The notes: generated from the sequence alone by a model not told the origin. A DNA stretch of 64,000 nucleotides from Meloidogyne chitwoodi (GCA_015183035.1 JACZZP010000009.1:1984001-2048000), one strand, 5' to 3'; positions 10,401 through 21,960 are shown, numbered from the stretch's first letter. Program-made: numbers and translations.

Positions 10401-13400
10401 GCGTAGCTCCTATAACTTTCGTTACTAGAACCACCACCGTTGGCGTAGCTCCTATAACTTTCGTTACTAGAACCACCACCGTTGGCGTAGCTCCTATAAC
10501 TTTCGTTACTAGAACCACCACCGTTGGCGTAGCTCGTAGACGTTGGAGTTGCTCGTTGACGGTGGCGTAGCTCGTAGACGTTGGCGTTGCTCGTTGGCGG
10601 TGGCGTTGCTCGTTGGCGGTGGCGTTGCTCGTTGGCGGTGGCGTAGCTCGTAGACGTTGGCGTTGCTCGTTGGCGGTGGCGTTGCTCGTTGGCGGTGGCG
10701 TTGCTCGTTGGCGGTGGCGTTGCTCGTTGGCGGTGGCGTTGCTCGTTGATGGTGGCGTTGCTCGTAGACGTTGGCGTTGCTCGTTGACGGTGGCGTAGCT
10801 CGTAGACGTTGGCCTTGGTTGGCGTTGCTCGTTGACGGTGGCGTTGCTCGTTTGAATTGACGGTGGAGTTGCTCGTAGACGTTGCATTGCTCGTTGACGT
10901 TGGAGACTGGTAAATTACTCGGTTTATATAGTATCCAACTTTCAAAATTTACTATAAAAGTACTATTTTTACTTCCTCTAATCAGATATCTAAAAAAAGC
11001 CAAGCATACAGACAATAACCATTTTTCAATTATATAATTAGATTATATTTTATAATTCTTTCGGTTGAAAATTTTTTCAGTTTCTTATTTATTAATTATA
11101 ACCAAATCTTTAGCTCACTCTATTGCTTCCTAGCCTAAAAGTTTTTTACGTAAATATAAAATAATTTTTTTCAAGTGATTGTGACCCAGGTGGTGCTTAT
11201 GACAATCATTGTGATAGTGCTGAGGGAATGTGCCGATGCAGACCAAATTATAGTGGACGACGTTGTAATACCACAGAAAGTGGCTATTTTTGCCCATTTA
11301 TTGATAAATATACTTTTGAGGTAATTTTATAAGAAAAAATAATATTTTTAATTAAAAAATTATATTTACTAATTTTTAAATACTCTGTTCCTTTTCCCAC
11401 AAATATCTCCAATATATAATTAGATTTATTTTTTAAATTAAAAAAATAAAAATTTAAATAGGCTGAATATAGCATTTTACCTTCAAATGCTGAACAAGTT
11501 CCAAGAGAATATTCAATAGATAGACCGTGGACATGGACTGGCGAAGGATTTGTCAGAGTTTATGAAAATACAAATCTAAGCTTTTTTGTGGAAGGATTGC
11601 AAAAGACTGGACATTATAATTTTGTTATACGTTATGAACTTTTAGATCCTAATGGTAATTTTATTTCAAATTTAAAAAAAAACAATTTTTTAAAGATCCT
11701 ATTGGCTGGGAAGATGTTCGTCTCACAATTGTTCGACCTAGTGACCCCAGTCCAGATGGAGTTTGTGCTAATATTATTCCATCAGATGATTTTTTAATTG
11801 CTAGGTTTTTTTATATTTAATTTCAAATTAAAATTTATTTTTATAAAGACTTCCAAGCAGAAGTCGCTTTACAGAAATATTTCCATCAGTCTGTCTAGAA
11901 GCTGGTGTTAGATATGAAATTCGTCTTCATTTTGGTGAAAAACGGTCTGGCCATTCTGATCAAATGGCACAAGTATTTATTTTATTTTAATTTACAGAAT
12001 TTTTTTAGGCTCTTATCGATTCTCTTGTTATTGCACCACAGACCGATACCCTAGAATTATTTAGAGGCTCAGAATTAAATGATTACAGGAAAAAAATTTA
12101 TGATCAGTAATTAAATTTTTTAAATTAAACTTTTAAAAATTTAATTTAAATCAGATATCAGTGTCGTGCCTTATCTCTTTCTGGTACTCCATCATCTCAA
12201 ATGCCACTTCCATGTCTTGACCTTGTTTGCCCAATGAATGGTCCAATTGTTGGTGAAGCTGTTAGTTGTGAATGTGATTTAACTGGTTCAACATCTGGAA
12301 TTTGTGATTCTAAGGGTGGACAATGTGAATGCAAACCTAATGTTGTTGGAAGACGGTTATTTTAATTAATTGAAAAGTAGATTTTAAAAATAATTTTCAG
12401 TTGTGATCGTTGTGCTGCTGGAACTTATGGATTTGGTCCTTCTGGTTGTTCTCCGTGTGCTTGTGACTCCGTCGGAGCACTTTCGAATGCTTGTGATAAA
12501 CAATCTGGACAATGTGTATGCCGTGAAAGAGGAATTACAGGCCGAATGTGCAATCAATGCCAACCTGGATTTTGGTATAGAATTATTTATAATATTTTAA
12601 TTTTATTAATCAGAATGTTTTCTAGTAATAATTTAAAAAAGAATTTTTTTACAGGAATTTCCCTGAATGTCGTACTTGTCAATGTAATGGACATGCATCA
12701 ATATGTGACCAACGTACTGGTGCTTGTATTGATTGTCGTAATCTTACTGATGGAGCACATTGTGAACGTTGTGTTGATGGATATTATGGGGACCCTCGTT
12801 TAGGTGTTGGTATACCTTGCAAGTCTTGTCCCTGTCCTGGTATTAATTTATTTTTAAAAAGTTTTAAACATATTTTTTCTTTTCAAGGTGGACCCGGTTC
12901 TGGTTTTCAACACGCTGATACTTGTTATATTTCTCCGCAGAATCAGACTGTTGTTTGCAATTGCCGGTTATTAACTCACAATAATAATAATAAATTTATA
13001 AAAAATTAACAGTCATGGTTATATTGGCCAATACTGCGATCAATGCGAAGTTAATTTTTGGGGAAATCCGAGAGAAATTGGTGGATCATGTGAAAAATGT
13101 CATTGCCATGATAATATTGATTTTAATGTGAATTTATTAAATTAAACAATTTTTAATTATTTTTAAAGGTTCCAACGAGTTGTGACCCAAATACTGGAGA
13201 TTGCCTTAAATGTCTTCACAATACTGGTGGTGATCAATGCCAACATTGCCTTGATGGCTTCTTTGGAGATGCTCGTATTCGTACCTGTGTTCGTTGTGTT
13301 TGCAATCATTTGGGGACAAATTCAACTGCTGGGGCTTGTGATCGTGTTACTGGACAATGCCCTTGCTTCCCTAATGTAATTGGTGTTCAATGCGATCAAT

Positions 13401-16400
13401 GTGCACCTTTACATTATGATTTGGCTAGTGGACGAGGTATTTAATTATTTTTAATATTTTAATGGACCATTTTATTAACATTTTTGGTCTCTACCATTGA
13501 TCTAATTATAGATCAACTTCATTTATATTTATTTAATTAATGACATAATACATTGTACAAAATAGAGGTTAATCATTTCTAATTTCCTTAGGTTGTTCTG
13601 CATGTAATTGTGATTCAAATGGTGTGATTATTGATCCTAATACACAAGAGTCATATCTAAAATGTAACGATATAGATGGACAATGCAATTGTAAGCCTGG
13701 CCGTGGAGGAAGAACTTGTTCAGATTGTCAAGATTTGTATTGGGGTTAGTTTTTAGTGATTTCTTTTTATACCAATTTTTCAGGTGATCCTGTTCACGGT
13801 GAATGCCAAAAATGTGAATGTGATCATTATGGATCTACAACCCTTCAATGTCATCGCCAAAATGGTACTTGTATTTGTAAACCAGGCAGTGGAGGTGCAA
13901 AATGTAATGAATGTGCTCGTGGTTATACAGGACAATGGCCACATTGTCAAGCATGTGGTGAATGCTTTGATAATTGGGATTCAATTCTACAGGAATTAAA
14001 AAAAGATTTGGAGAAACTTTTGGAAAGAGCTTTAAATATTGAAGATACAGGTATTTTTACATAATTATTATTTTTATTTTATTTTTCAGGAATTTCTTCT
14101 GAATATGATGATAGTTTTATTCAAATGGAAAAACAAGTTGAAAGAGTAAAACAACAACTTGAAGCCGTTAATATTACAAAAGTATTTCTTTATGTAAAAA
14201 ATATTTCTAAATTTATTTAATTTTTTAGGAAGATTTGGATATACTTCGACAACAAATGAAAGATTTAGAAATTCAAATTGATTCAACTAGAGAATTATTA
14301 AGTGATAAAAATCAAAGAGTAACAAAAGTAAGCACTGAAGTTAATTTGGTAGAAGAAGATATTCGTGTACTTAATGAAAGTACAAGGCAAATTACACAAT
14401 TGGCTGATAATTTGACTTCTAGGGCTGAAATTATTCGGCGAGGAGATACTAAAGTATATTTAAATAATAGCTTATTTAAATTAATTATATTTTTAGGGAG
14501 CTTCTGAAATACTTGAGGAAAGTAGCCGACGTTCTGCTGATGCAGAAAGGCATATCGGTCAACAACTTGAACTTATAAGTCAAGCAGAAACTGACCGTCT
14601 CAAAGCTGAACAATTACTAAATGAACATAAACGTGACTTTGATCGACAATATGATGAAAATAAGGCTCGATTATCTGAACTTAGCCAAACGGTATTTTTG
14701 GGTTAATAAAAATTAAATATATTTTAAATTTGCCAAAAATATTAGGACACGGGCTCTAATCCAATAAAAAAAATTTACTTTCCTAGATTACATCAATTGG
14801 TAATTTCTTACCTTCACTCAATTTGGAAGTTTGTGGTGCTGAAACTGCCCCTTGTGATCCTATTTGTGGTGGCCCTGGACCAAAATGTTCCCAATGTGGT
14901 GGTGGGAGTTCTTGCCCTGGATCGGTCTCAAAAGCAGCACAGGCACAAGAATTTGCAACTGAGGCATTGGAAAAAGTTCAGACAAAGAGGAAAGATGCTG
15001 AAGAGGTAAATATATAAATAAATAAATATTTAATTTTATTATTTTAATAAAAATTGTTTTTATTTGTAGATTCTTAAAAATGTTCGTGAAGTTCTTCCTA
15101 AAACTCAAGAGGCACGTCAACTAACTGAAAAAGCTTTGGATAGAGCAAAACAGGAAGTAAAACTTTTTTCTAAATTTTTAATTCTGATATTTATATTAAT
15201 TAGATACTTAAGTTAATTTATTAAATTTTAATTTTTTAAAAAGATTTTTAAAAAATTCTTATTTAATTCATAATAAGAAGGAAAAAAATCAAAACCTCAG
15301 AAATCGAAACAAAAATTAGAATTAAATTGATAACAAGAATTAAATATCAGAATTATTATAAAATTAAATTTATTAAAAATAGATTGAACGTATTAATCAA
15401 ACACGTAATGAACTTGAAACACAAATAAATAAAACAAAAGAATTTTTGGAATCAGAAAAGCATCGTCCAGAAGATATTCGTTCAAAAATTGATCAAATTC
15501 TGAATACTACAATTCCATTTAATGAAGAACAAATAAAAGAATTATCTGAAAATGTTAGTTTTAAAATTTTAAATTAAAAAAAATATATTTTAAAATAAAT
15601 TTTCACAGATTCGCCAAAAAGTTTCTGAAGCAAATGATACAGAAAAAATTTTACATGAGACTAGTGGAAATAAAACTATTGCTTTAAATTTACAAAAACG
15701 TGCAGAAAGTGCAAGTATACGTGCAGGAACTATTCAAAGTATTTAAAAATAAAATTTTTTTAAATATTTTTATTTTTGAATATTAATTTTTAATATTTTT
15801 AGATATAACTATAGCTATTAAAGAATCATTAGAAAATGCTTCAATAGCCCAGACAGAAGCTGAGTTTACGCTTAAAGAGATTAATGAAGCTATTGATAAA
15901 GCAAAGTAAAAAATTAAAAAATTTTTTTTTAATATTTTTTTAAAGGAACACAATGTCCAATGCAGAAGGAGATATTACTTTATTAGAAACCAGTTCAAAA
16001 GAGGCATTAGAACGTGTTCAAAAATTACAAAATATTACAGGTAAAATTTTAAAATATTTAATTATGAAACAAATATTTCCTTAAAAAAATATTTTTTGAT
16101 CATTTAAAATTTTTTAAATTTTTCAAAAAATATTTTTTAAAAACTAAAAAAATTGAACGACCGCGGCAGGATTCGAACCTGCAATCTTCGGCTCCGTAGG
16201 CCGACGCGTTATCCGTTGCGCCACGCGGCCTTGTAACTAAGTTAACTAGAAAAGCATTATAGAATAAAAGTTTTATAAAATAAGTTATTAAAATATTATT
16301 TTTGTTTATTTTGTGTTTTTATTTAATGTTTATCTTTTTTAACTTATTTTGATATTTTCTAATTTAAATTTTTTTAAATATTTTTGGTTGAATATTTTAA

Positions 16401-17215
16401 TTTTTTAAATATATTAAAAAAATTTCCTCTCACTTTTCTGCTGATAATGCCTGGAACTCTTAAAAAAACTTTCTTCATTTTTCCAATTTTTTTTTTCTAA
16501 ATAATAAATTAATTAAATTTAATTATACCTATATTATTTTCTTTTTAAGATCACTTAAAAGCAGAATATATAAAAATAACTTCAAATACAAAAATGGCAG
16601 GTCAAAGTGCTAATAATGCAAATAAAATAGTTAAAGAAATTGAAGAAAAACATAATTCATTAAAAGTAAATTAAAATAAATATTTAATTAATTTAAAAAT
16701 TATTTTTAAGGAAACATATGAACAAGTACTTAAATTATTAGAAGAAAAAGAAAATGGAAATGAAGAAAAAAAGCAAAGGGCACAACAGCTACGCAAACGA
16801 ACAACAGAACTTTTAGCTAAAATTAAAAGAAGTCGAGAAGAGAAAAAATGTTTGTTTTTATTTATTTTTAAATATTAACAAAAATATTAAATAAATATTA
16901 ATTTTAATATTTTACTCTTGTTATAAGGACACTCCCAAGGATATATGGTACACACATGAATAATTTACAATAAAACATATAAGAACAAAATATTTATAAA
17001 TAAATCCTTACCATTTAGAGGTGTCCTTATAACGAGATTTTTAAAATTAAATAACTTTTTTTTAAATTTTTTAAGCATTAATTGAACGAGCAGATGCTTT
17101 AGATATTGAATTAGTCAATTATAGGCAAACAATTGATAAATTAAGTTCACAAATTGATCAAGTTGCTACTGAAATAGATCGACGTGTTGAATATCATGCT
17201 ACCTGCGATGCGTAA
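7434..17215 (+). CDS. lam-1: Laminin subunit beta (LAM-1 type), complete, 37 exons, 1790 aa
   Basis: Laminin beta forms the alpha-beta-gamma heterotrimer of basement membranes. The start at 7434 gives a signal peptide ([18 protein letters not shown]). Then follow a laminin N-terminal domain ([22 protein letters not shown]), LE repeats ([17 protein letters not shown]), the beta-specific L4-like domain in exons 14-17, more LE repeats, a coiled coil from about exon 25, the Cys-rich beta-knob ([16 protein letters not shown], exon 29) and a C-terminal Cys near CDA-stop for trimer linkage. Exons: 7434-7524, 7563-7652, 7770-7957, 8009-8130, 8174-8221, 8262-8346, 8395-8558, 8692-8790, 8886-9047, 9091-9222, 9473-9619, 9669-9890, 11176-11320, 11462-11654, 11696-11804, 11849-11972, 12009-12106, 12155-12355, 12401-12574, 12655-12839, 12888-12966, 13013-13127, 13169-13436, 13592-13744, 13784-14050, 14090-14181, 14229-14453, 14497-14691, 14787-15005, 15070-15156, 15383-15553, 15609-15738, 15803-15905, 15946-16040, 16550-16665, 16711-16849, 17076-17215. 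Phases are consistent throughout and length matches the family (about 1790 aa). Confidence 0.96.
9942..11042 (-). mobile_element. Helitron-like minisatellite element, copy 1, in laminin intron 12
   Basis: Read on the minus strand, it begins TCTAATTATATAATTGA, preceded by A, and ends near a CGCTAGC..GCTAA imperfect hairpin. Copy 2 (33755-35534) starts with the same 17 bases and has the same A context. Both also share a TATA-like block (CTATATAAACC on the minus strand, about 10916-10927 here) and the CGCTAGCAAAAA end sequence. Terminal TC, A/T target and a 3' hairpin with CTRR suggest a non-autonomous Helitron/Helentron, a class known to carry central minisatellites. The 3' end of this copy is degenerate, and no Rep/helicase is encoded. 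Confidence 0.5.
10360..10905 (-). repeat. GC-rich minisatellite (18-bp units plus 42-bp x3) inside Helitron-like copy 1
   Basis: The body consists of variants of an 18-bp unit (GTTGGCGGTGGCGTTGCTC-type core) and three 42-bp units containing CCTATAACTTTCGTTACTAG. All minus-strand frames stay open because the unit is a multiple of three. One, from an ATG at 10887 about 40 bp after the TATA-like block, would encode a 169-residue T/S/N/Q/R-rich repeat protein. Coding is possible but unproven, and the plus-strand frames are also open. Confidence 0.85.
16158..16230 (-). tRNA. tRNA-Arg (anticodon ACG), antisense inside laminin intron 34
   Basis: The minus strand folds into a canonical 73-nt cloverleaf. 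The 7-bp acceptor stem (GGCCGCG with CGCGGTC, one G-U) is followed by box A TGGCGCAACGG, an anticodon loop CTACGGA giving ACG, and box B GGTTCGAATCC. The discriminator is G and no intron is present. It is transcribed against the host gene. Confidence 0.95.
16913..17037. mobile_element. Short MITE with GTTATAAGGACAC inverted ends (laminin intron 36)
   Basis: Inverted ends ACTCTTGTTATAAGGACAC and its complement GTGTCCTTATAACGAGAT enclose about 125 bp without coding potential. A related element lies at 18792-18958. Confidence 0.7.
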
Positions 17216-17444
17216 AATTAATAAAAAATAATAATAATTTTTAAAGTATAATCATTAATTTTTTACTGCCTTTCTTTTTTAATTGTTGCCATCATTTAAT
17301 ACATTATTTACAAAAAAAAATTTTGCAATAAATTTATTTTCAAAATATTTCTCAAATTAATTTATTATAATATTTTTAGAATTATTTTAAATTTTTTAAA
17401 ATATTTTTTTTTCTAATTTACTGATATTAAAAAGATAATAATTT
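17216..17444. other. Laminin 3' flank
   Basis: AT-rich spacer of about 230 bp between the laminin stop and the VPS8-like fragment. It must hold the laminin polyadenylation region. A possible AATAAA-like signal cannot be told from background. Confidence 0.4.
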
Positions 17445-18755
17445 ATGCTTGTATCAAAATGTGTTGAAGAAGAAGAAGAGGACAATAATAATTTAGATTT
17501 AATAAATGAACTTGGCCCTTTACTTATTACTTTTATTATTGGATTATTACAAAAAGAAGCTATACCTAAAGATGTTTATTTATTTACAAAAGTTAGTTTA
17601 AATTGGGGAAAGAGGACTTAATCTGTTAATTTTTATAAAACTAAAATTGTTGTTTCTTTGAAAAATATTTGAAATTTTGAAAAGAAAAACAATTTTATTT
17701 ATTTTAATTTTTTTAAGCTCATTGAACGAGTTTTTTACGTGTGTAGCATTTCCCTGTCTTCGTATTCAAAAAATTGCTGAACAGAGTACCGTTGAATTGC
17801 TAAGACTTGTTCCTGAAATTGATTTGGATAAAATATTGGAAATTGCTCAGCCTGTGCCATAGTAAAAATATTTTAATAATTTTATTAAAAATTTATTTGT
17901 TTTTTTTTTTAAATTTTAGTATTCATATTTGTGCTTATATTTTTATTGTTCGTCGAGAGTATGTCAAATTACTTGAATGTTTTTTTGAACATGTATAATA
18001 TTATTATATTATTTTTATTTAATTATATTTTAAAGTTGAATGCTTTTCCAACATTAATTGATTTACTTGGAATACTTCGTGAAATTGATCATCAAGAGTC
18101 TTTACGCCAAATTATGCAATGTGCAACTAGAGATTGTGTTAGAAAAGAATTGTTTGATAAATGGACTAAAATTGCTTTAAAAAAGTTTGAAATTTTTTAT
18201 TTATCTTTTGATATTTTAGAAGGATTTTTTGTCCTAGAAAACATTAATATATTTATTTAATAAATATTTTTAGAGGGGCATTTTCTCAAACTATAATTTT
18301 GCCAAACAAGTCAACAACAAATAATCATCTTTCTTCTTCTAATAATAATAATCAAAATAATAATGATAATCAACAACTTCAACAATCTGATCCTTTATTA
18401 TTAAAATGTTATAAATGTGATCAACGTATTATTAAATCATTTTATTTATTTTCTTGTGGACATGTAATGCATTTGGAATGTATTAATGATGATGAAAATG
18501 AAAATTTAGAAAGAAAGCGTTGTTCTTGTGAAGATAATAATAATAATGAAAATTATAGAGGTTTTTTAATTAAAATACATATTTTCTTAATTTTTTAGAA
18601 ATAAATAAAAAATATAAGGAAGACAATGAATCTTCAGATTCCTCCTTTTCTTCAACAAATAGCATAATTCCTCCGCTTGAGAGACTTAGAAGAAGAAAAC
18701 AGAAAGAAGTTGCAGCTCTAGCTTCTTCAAGACCTTTAATTACTTCAGAAGAAAG
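17445..18755 (+). pseudogene. VPS8-like (CORVET subunit) C-terminal fragment with RING-type finger and a frameshift
   Basis: Exons 17445-17591, 17718-17861, 17920-17992, 18036-18184, 18274-18560 and 18599-18755 have good splice sites. The later exons join in frame to a helical stretch (LLGILREIDHQESLRQIM) and then a RING-like motif (CYKC..FYLFSCGHVMHLEC), as near the end of VPS8, a tether of early endosomes. The end (PPLERLRRRKQKEVAALASS) also fits VPS8. Exon 2 changes frame inside the T6 run near 17731: with one T fewer, the N-terminal LIERVF joins the downstream frame. Laminin ends 230 bp upstream, so the large VPS8 beta-propeller half is absent. It could be a broken gene, a captured fragment or a sequence error in a short paralogue. 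A different HOPS/CORVET RING subunit is possible. Confidence 0.5.
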
Positions 18756-18791
18756 GTTTTTATTTAAAAAATAATAATATTTTATTTATTT

Positions 18792-18958
18792 TGACTCTCT
18801 TTATAATGCTACCCTAAATTACAGGTCTTTTTTATAATTATGCCATTATCCCGATTTTGTTTTTTGGAGAGGATAAATTCATTTTAGACCTGTCAATGGG
18901 TGTATATTTATTTATTTTTTGTTTCTCATATATTTTGGGTGTCATTATAACGAGAGTT
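18792..18958. mobile_element. MITE related to the one at 16913-17037
   Basis: About 22-bp imperfect inverted ends: left GACTCTCTTTATAATGCTACC, right complement AACTCTCGTTATAATGACACC. The core TATAATGNCACC matches the laminin-intron copy. No ORF. Confidence 0.6.
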
Positions 18959-18998
18959 AAAACTAAATATTTAAAATAAAATATTAAAACCTTTTTAG

Positions 18999-19482
18999 AC
19001 ACACTGTTAGTGTTATATTTCGTGAACACATGGACATCTCTGAAGGTAAACAAATTGGTGAATGGCTAGGCCCAAATACAATGAGCCAAGTTTTGAAAAA
19101 ACTAGTTATTTTTGACAATTGGTCACAGATTGTGGTTCATGTTGCATTGAATAAGTATTTTTTCTTTTTATAAATTTATTAATATTTCTTGTTTTTGAAC
19201 ATCTTAATATTTTTTATAATTATTTTTTTCATTTTTATCAAAAATTTAAAGGTTTTAATTTCATCTGATGTTCAAATTGTAGCTGCACAAAAGCCCACTC
19301 ACAAAGTAAACAACCAAATTGATAATATTCAAGGAGATAATTTTGATGAAACAGAAAATCAAGAGATGGATGACAATATTCGCTGGAAAAGACCTCTTTT
19401 ATTAATGATACCTTTACGGTTAGGTCTTGATATGATTAATCCATGCTATTCAACTGCTATTTTTGAATGTTTCAAGTCTTAA
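18999..19482 (+). pseudogene. ATG4 cysteine protease fragment
   Basis: Exon 18999-19154 reads ISEGKQIGEWLGPNTMSQVL followed by KKLVIFDNWSQIVVHVALN. The next piece, ending at 19482, reads RWKRPLLLMIPLRLGLDMIN and ends ECFKS-stop. Both are diagnostic of the middle of ATG4, which processes ATG8 in autophagy. The catalytic Cys exon (before this point) and the DPH Asp/His segment (after it) are missing, and the two pieces do not join in frame across the intron after 19154 (phase 2 into a phase 0 frame). It is therefore a relic, not an active protease. It follows the VPS8-like piece on the same strand and could be read as a chimeric transcript. Confidence 0.75.
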
Positions 19483-19712
19483 GATTCGCAAAATTGATTA
19501 TTTAAGTAGTAATGATGAGTGTTAAAATAAATAATGAAAATGAATGTTAAGAATTACAAACAATTATTAGTGAACTTCGTTTAAGAAATGTACACAAAAT
19601 GGCTTCATCAACAAGGAATTCAACTTCTTATAGTATATTAATAATTAAAAAATACTTAATATTTTCTTTTTATATTTTATGACTCCCATCTACTTTTTAT
19701 AACTTTTTTAAT

Positions 19713-20009
19713 GATTTACCTGATTTTCCGCAAAATGCTGAATATTTAATTAAATTAACAGTTTTTCGTGATCTTTGGAGAAAAGGTTTTTTTAATTATT
19801 TTTCCCCTTTTTAATATTAAAATTTAAGGTTTTTATCTTCTTAGCGGTACAAAATTTGGCTGTGATTATTTAGCTTATTAAAAACCGCCTGATGAACAGC
19901 ATTCAATTTTTTGGTTATTTGTAGTGATGTAAATAAATCATTAGATATGTATAATTTAATTGCTGCCTCACGTGTAGTAATTGGTTTGTTTCAAAGAAGT
20001 TATAAATAA
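19713..20009 (+). pseudogene. tRNA-splicing endonuclease subunit SEN34 (TSEN34) C-terminal fragment
   Basis: Translated pieces read LPDFPQNAEYLIKLTVFRDL then WRKG and, after a short intron-like gap (about 19785-19828), FYLLSGTKFGCDYLAY. The family pattern is FRDL..RGF.LT.G.KFGGDFL.YPGDP..HS. An in-frame TAA follows CDYLAY, where the family has the P-x-DP stretch. A downstream DEQHSIFW keeps the catalytic-type His, and LIAASRVVIGLFQRSYK ends near 20009. SEN34 cuts the 3' splice site of pre-tRNA. The stop and the missing N-terminus make this a pseudogene. Confidence 0.65.
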
Positions 20010-20169
20010 ATTGAAGCAGAAAAATATATTTTTCATCTTAATATTATTGTAATTTCTCAATATTTTTCCAGTTTGTGAAACAAATTTAAAAATTTGAGTT
20101 CTTTTTTTGGTATACTCGTTTACTGGTTAACATTTTGTTTCACGTATAGTTTTATATGCAAAGAACAAC

Positions 20170-20310
20170 ATGTGCTTCGCTAGTTTGCTTGATATTTTAT
20201 CCCATCAGTGGGTCACATTTTGTACCGCTAGAGTGAATGACGTTTTGTCCCGCTAAGGTGACTGAAGTTTTATCCCGCTAAGGTGAATGACGTTTTATCC
20301 AAGGCTAAAA
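20170..20310. repeat. Short 25-bp minisatellite related to the large array at 26425-27470
   Basis: About five units with the core TTTTGTCCCGCTAAGGTGA. The leading sequence CATGTGCTTCGCTAGTTTG also precedes the large array (CATGTGCTCCGCCAGTTTG near 26403), so both arrays belong to one repeat family including the flank. Confidence 0.85.
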
Positions 20311-20565
20311 AGTAAAATTTTGCTCTTTTGTCCTGAGAAAAAGAAATAGTATTAAATCTCTATGCTTTCTCTTCCTTTTCCCTTTTCATCCCATCAAACA
20401 TTTTCCTTCTTTAAATTATAAATATTCAAATATTTCCATTTACCTTTTTTTACTTTTTATGTTTTTCCCAGCAATAAATGTCGCGTCTCTTATTATTGAT
20501 TTATTTTAAGAACATTCGCGAGTTTACCATTCATTCTTTAAATTGATTAGTCTGTTCTTTCACCA

Positions 20566-21960
20566 ATGGAAAACTGCTCAATTTGCATTGTCTCAAATCC
20601 AAACTCTTATTCCACATGTATTTTGGACCACGACAAGGCAGTTCTACATCTTGTTTCAATCCCTGCATTTGATTTTTCAATTCGTGATGAAACGGAATTT
20701 CGTGAAAATTTTTCTTCTGTTGAGTTAGTCCTATACTTTTGGATTGCTTCAACCTTAAAATATCATTTTTTGGCTTTTTTGACAAACTTTGTTTTGGTAT
20801 GATTTCTTAAGATAATTTTTTCTATTTTTTTCAGTTTCCCCAAAATACTGGTTTTGTTACTTCAATTTCTGTTTACCCTGAGGATGATAATAACAATTTT
20901 GAAGATGCTGATTGCTTCTCTCCTCTTTTCAAGATTGATAATCCAGTCAAAATGGTCAAAAACATTGGTTCTTTTGTTCTGGCATTAATTGCTGATCAGC
21001 TTCAATTTTATGACCAAAATCTTATTCTTTGCTTCACATTGAATTTGAAAACTAATAGACGAACTGTTCAAGTCTTGGATTTTGATTTTTTGGATGTGGA
21101 GAATTTTTGCGATTTTGCTTCTGATGTTAAACTTTTGCTAAAAGTTTTGACAAAAAACAATGTAGTTGAGGTTGTATTTTTCGAACATTTTTTTGTTATT
21201 AATTATAAAATTTTTTTAGTTTTTGATTCGCCAGGCAAACGAAAAGAAGGTTCAGTTTATAAAAGTTTGTTCTATGCACACCATGATGATAAATCATTCA
21301 ACTCCAAATGATGATAGTAGCATTGTTTATGGTGATGCTTGTTCTGACAAGAGGTATATATGTGAATTAGACTGTTGTTTGACCTGTTTTACCCCTTGAT
21401 CCATTAAATTTTAGTTTTGAAAAAGTGTTTATGATTTCTAATTATATTCATTTAAACCTAATGCCCAATAGGTTTTAACTCAAATGAATTAATTCACTTA
21501 TAGTCCTGATATGGTCTTTCTTTGCTTTGTTAATCATTCTCAACCACTTACTCATTTGCATCGTCTTTTGGATTTGAAATATTTTGATGATGCGCTTTCT
21601 TTTGCAAAATCATACAATTTGTCTATTAATGTATGCTTTTTAATGTATTTTCTTCAATTTCTCTTCTTATTTTTAGTTAGTATACGAGGCTATAATCCGC
21701 ACCTGTCAAGAAAGATTCAAAATGCAGAGGATGGCAATTATGAGGAAGGAACATTTCTTGAAATGATGAAAAACTTGCAGTTAATTTCTGACGATGATTC
21801 GGTTTATTTTTTAAAAATTGTTTAAATTTGTTTATTAGGCTGGTGATATGTGGAACAACCGCCAAAATTTAAAACTTTTGCATCTGTGGCTGCTTCAAAG
21901 AAGATTCAACCACCTTCACAGCACCCACCACCTCCTTCACAGCAACCACCAATGATGTAA
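20566..21960 (+). pseudogene. KNTC1/ROD-like kinetochore protein fragment
   Basis: Exons about 20566-20798, 20835-21170, 21220-21353, 21504-21630, 21677-21801 and 21840 onward use consensus splice sites. The part THLHRLLDLKYFDDALSFAK then SYNLSINLVYEA matches the boundary of the beta-propeller and helical region of ROD/KNTC1 (Rod-Zwilch-ZW10 complex, spindle checkpoint). A frame change lies near 21705: the exon starts as LVYEAIIRTC in one frame, and the better continuation (IQNAEDGNYEEG, MMKNLQLISDDDS) is in another. The final exon degenerates into Pro/Gln-rich repeats and stops. ROD proteins are about 2000 aa, so most of the gene is absent. The assignment rests on one helical motif and is moderate. 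Confidence 0.45.

Noticed and set aside
10322..11015. Overlapping frames over the GC-rich minisatellite on both strands as genes
   Set aside because: All minus frames and a plus frame are open because of repeat period. I list the array as a repeat and only mention the TATA-linked frame as a possibility.
20531..20785. 84-codon minus-strand frame
   Set aside because: Antisense shadow of the ROD-like exon, which has the consensus splice sites and the family motif continuing downstream.
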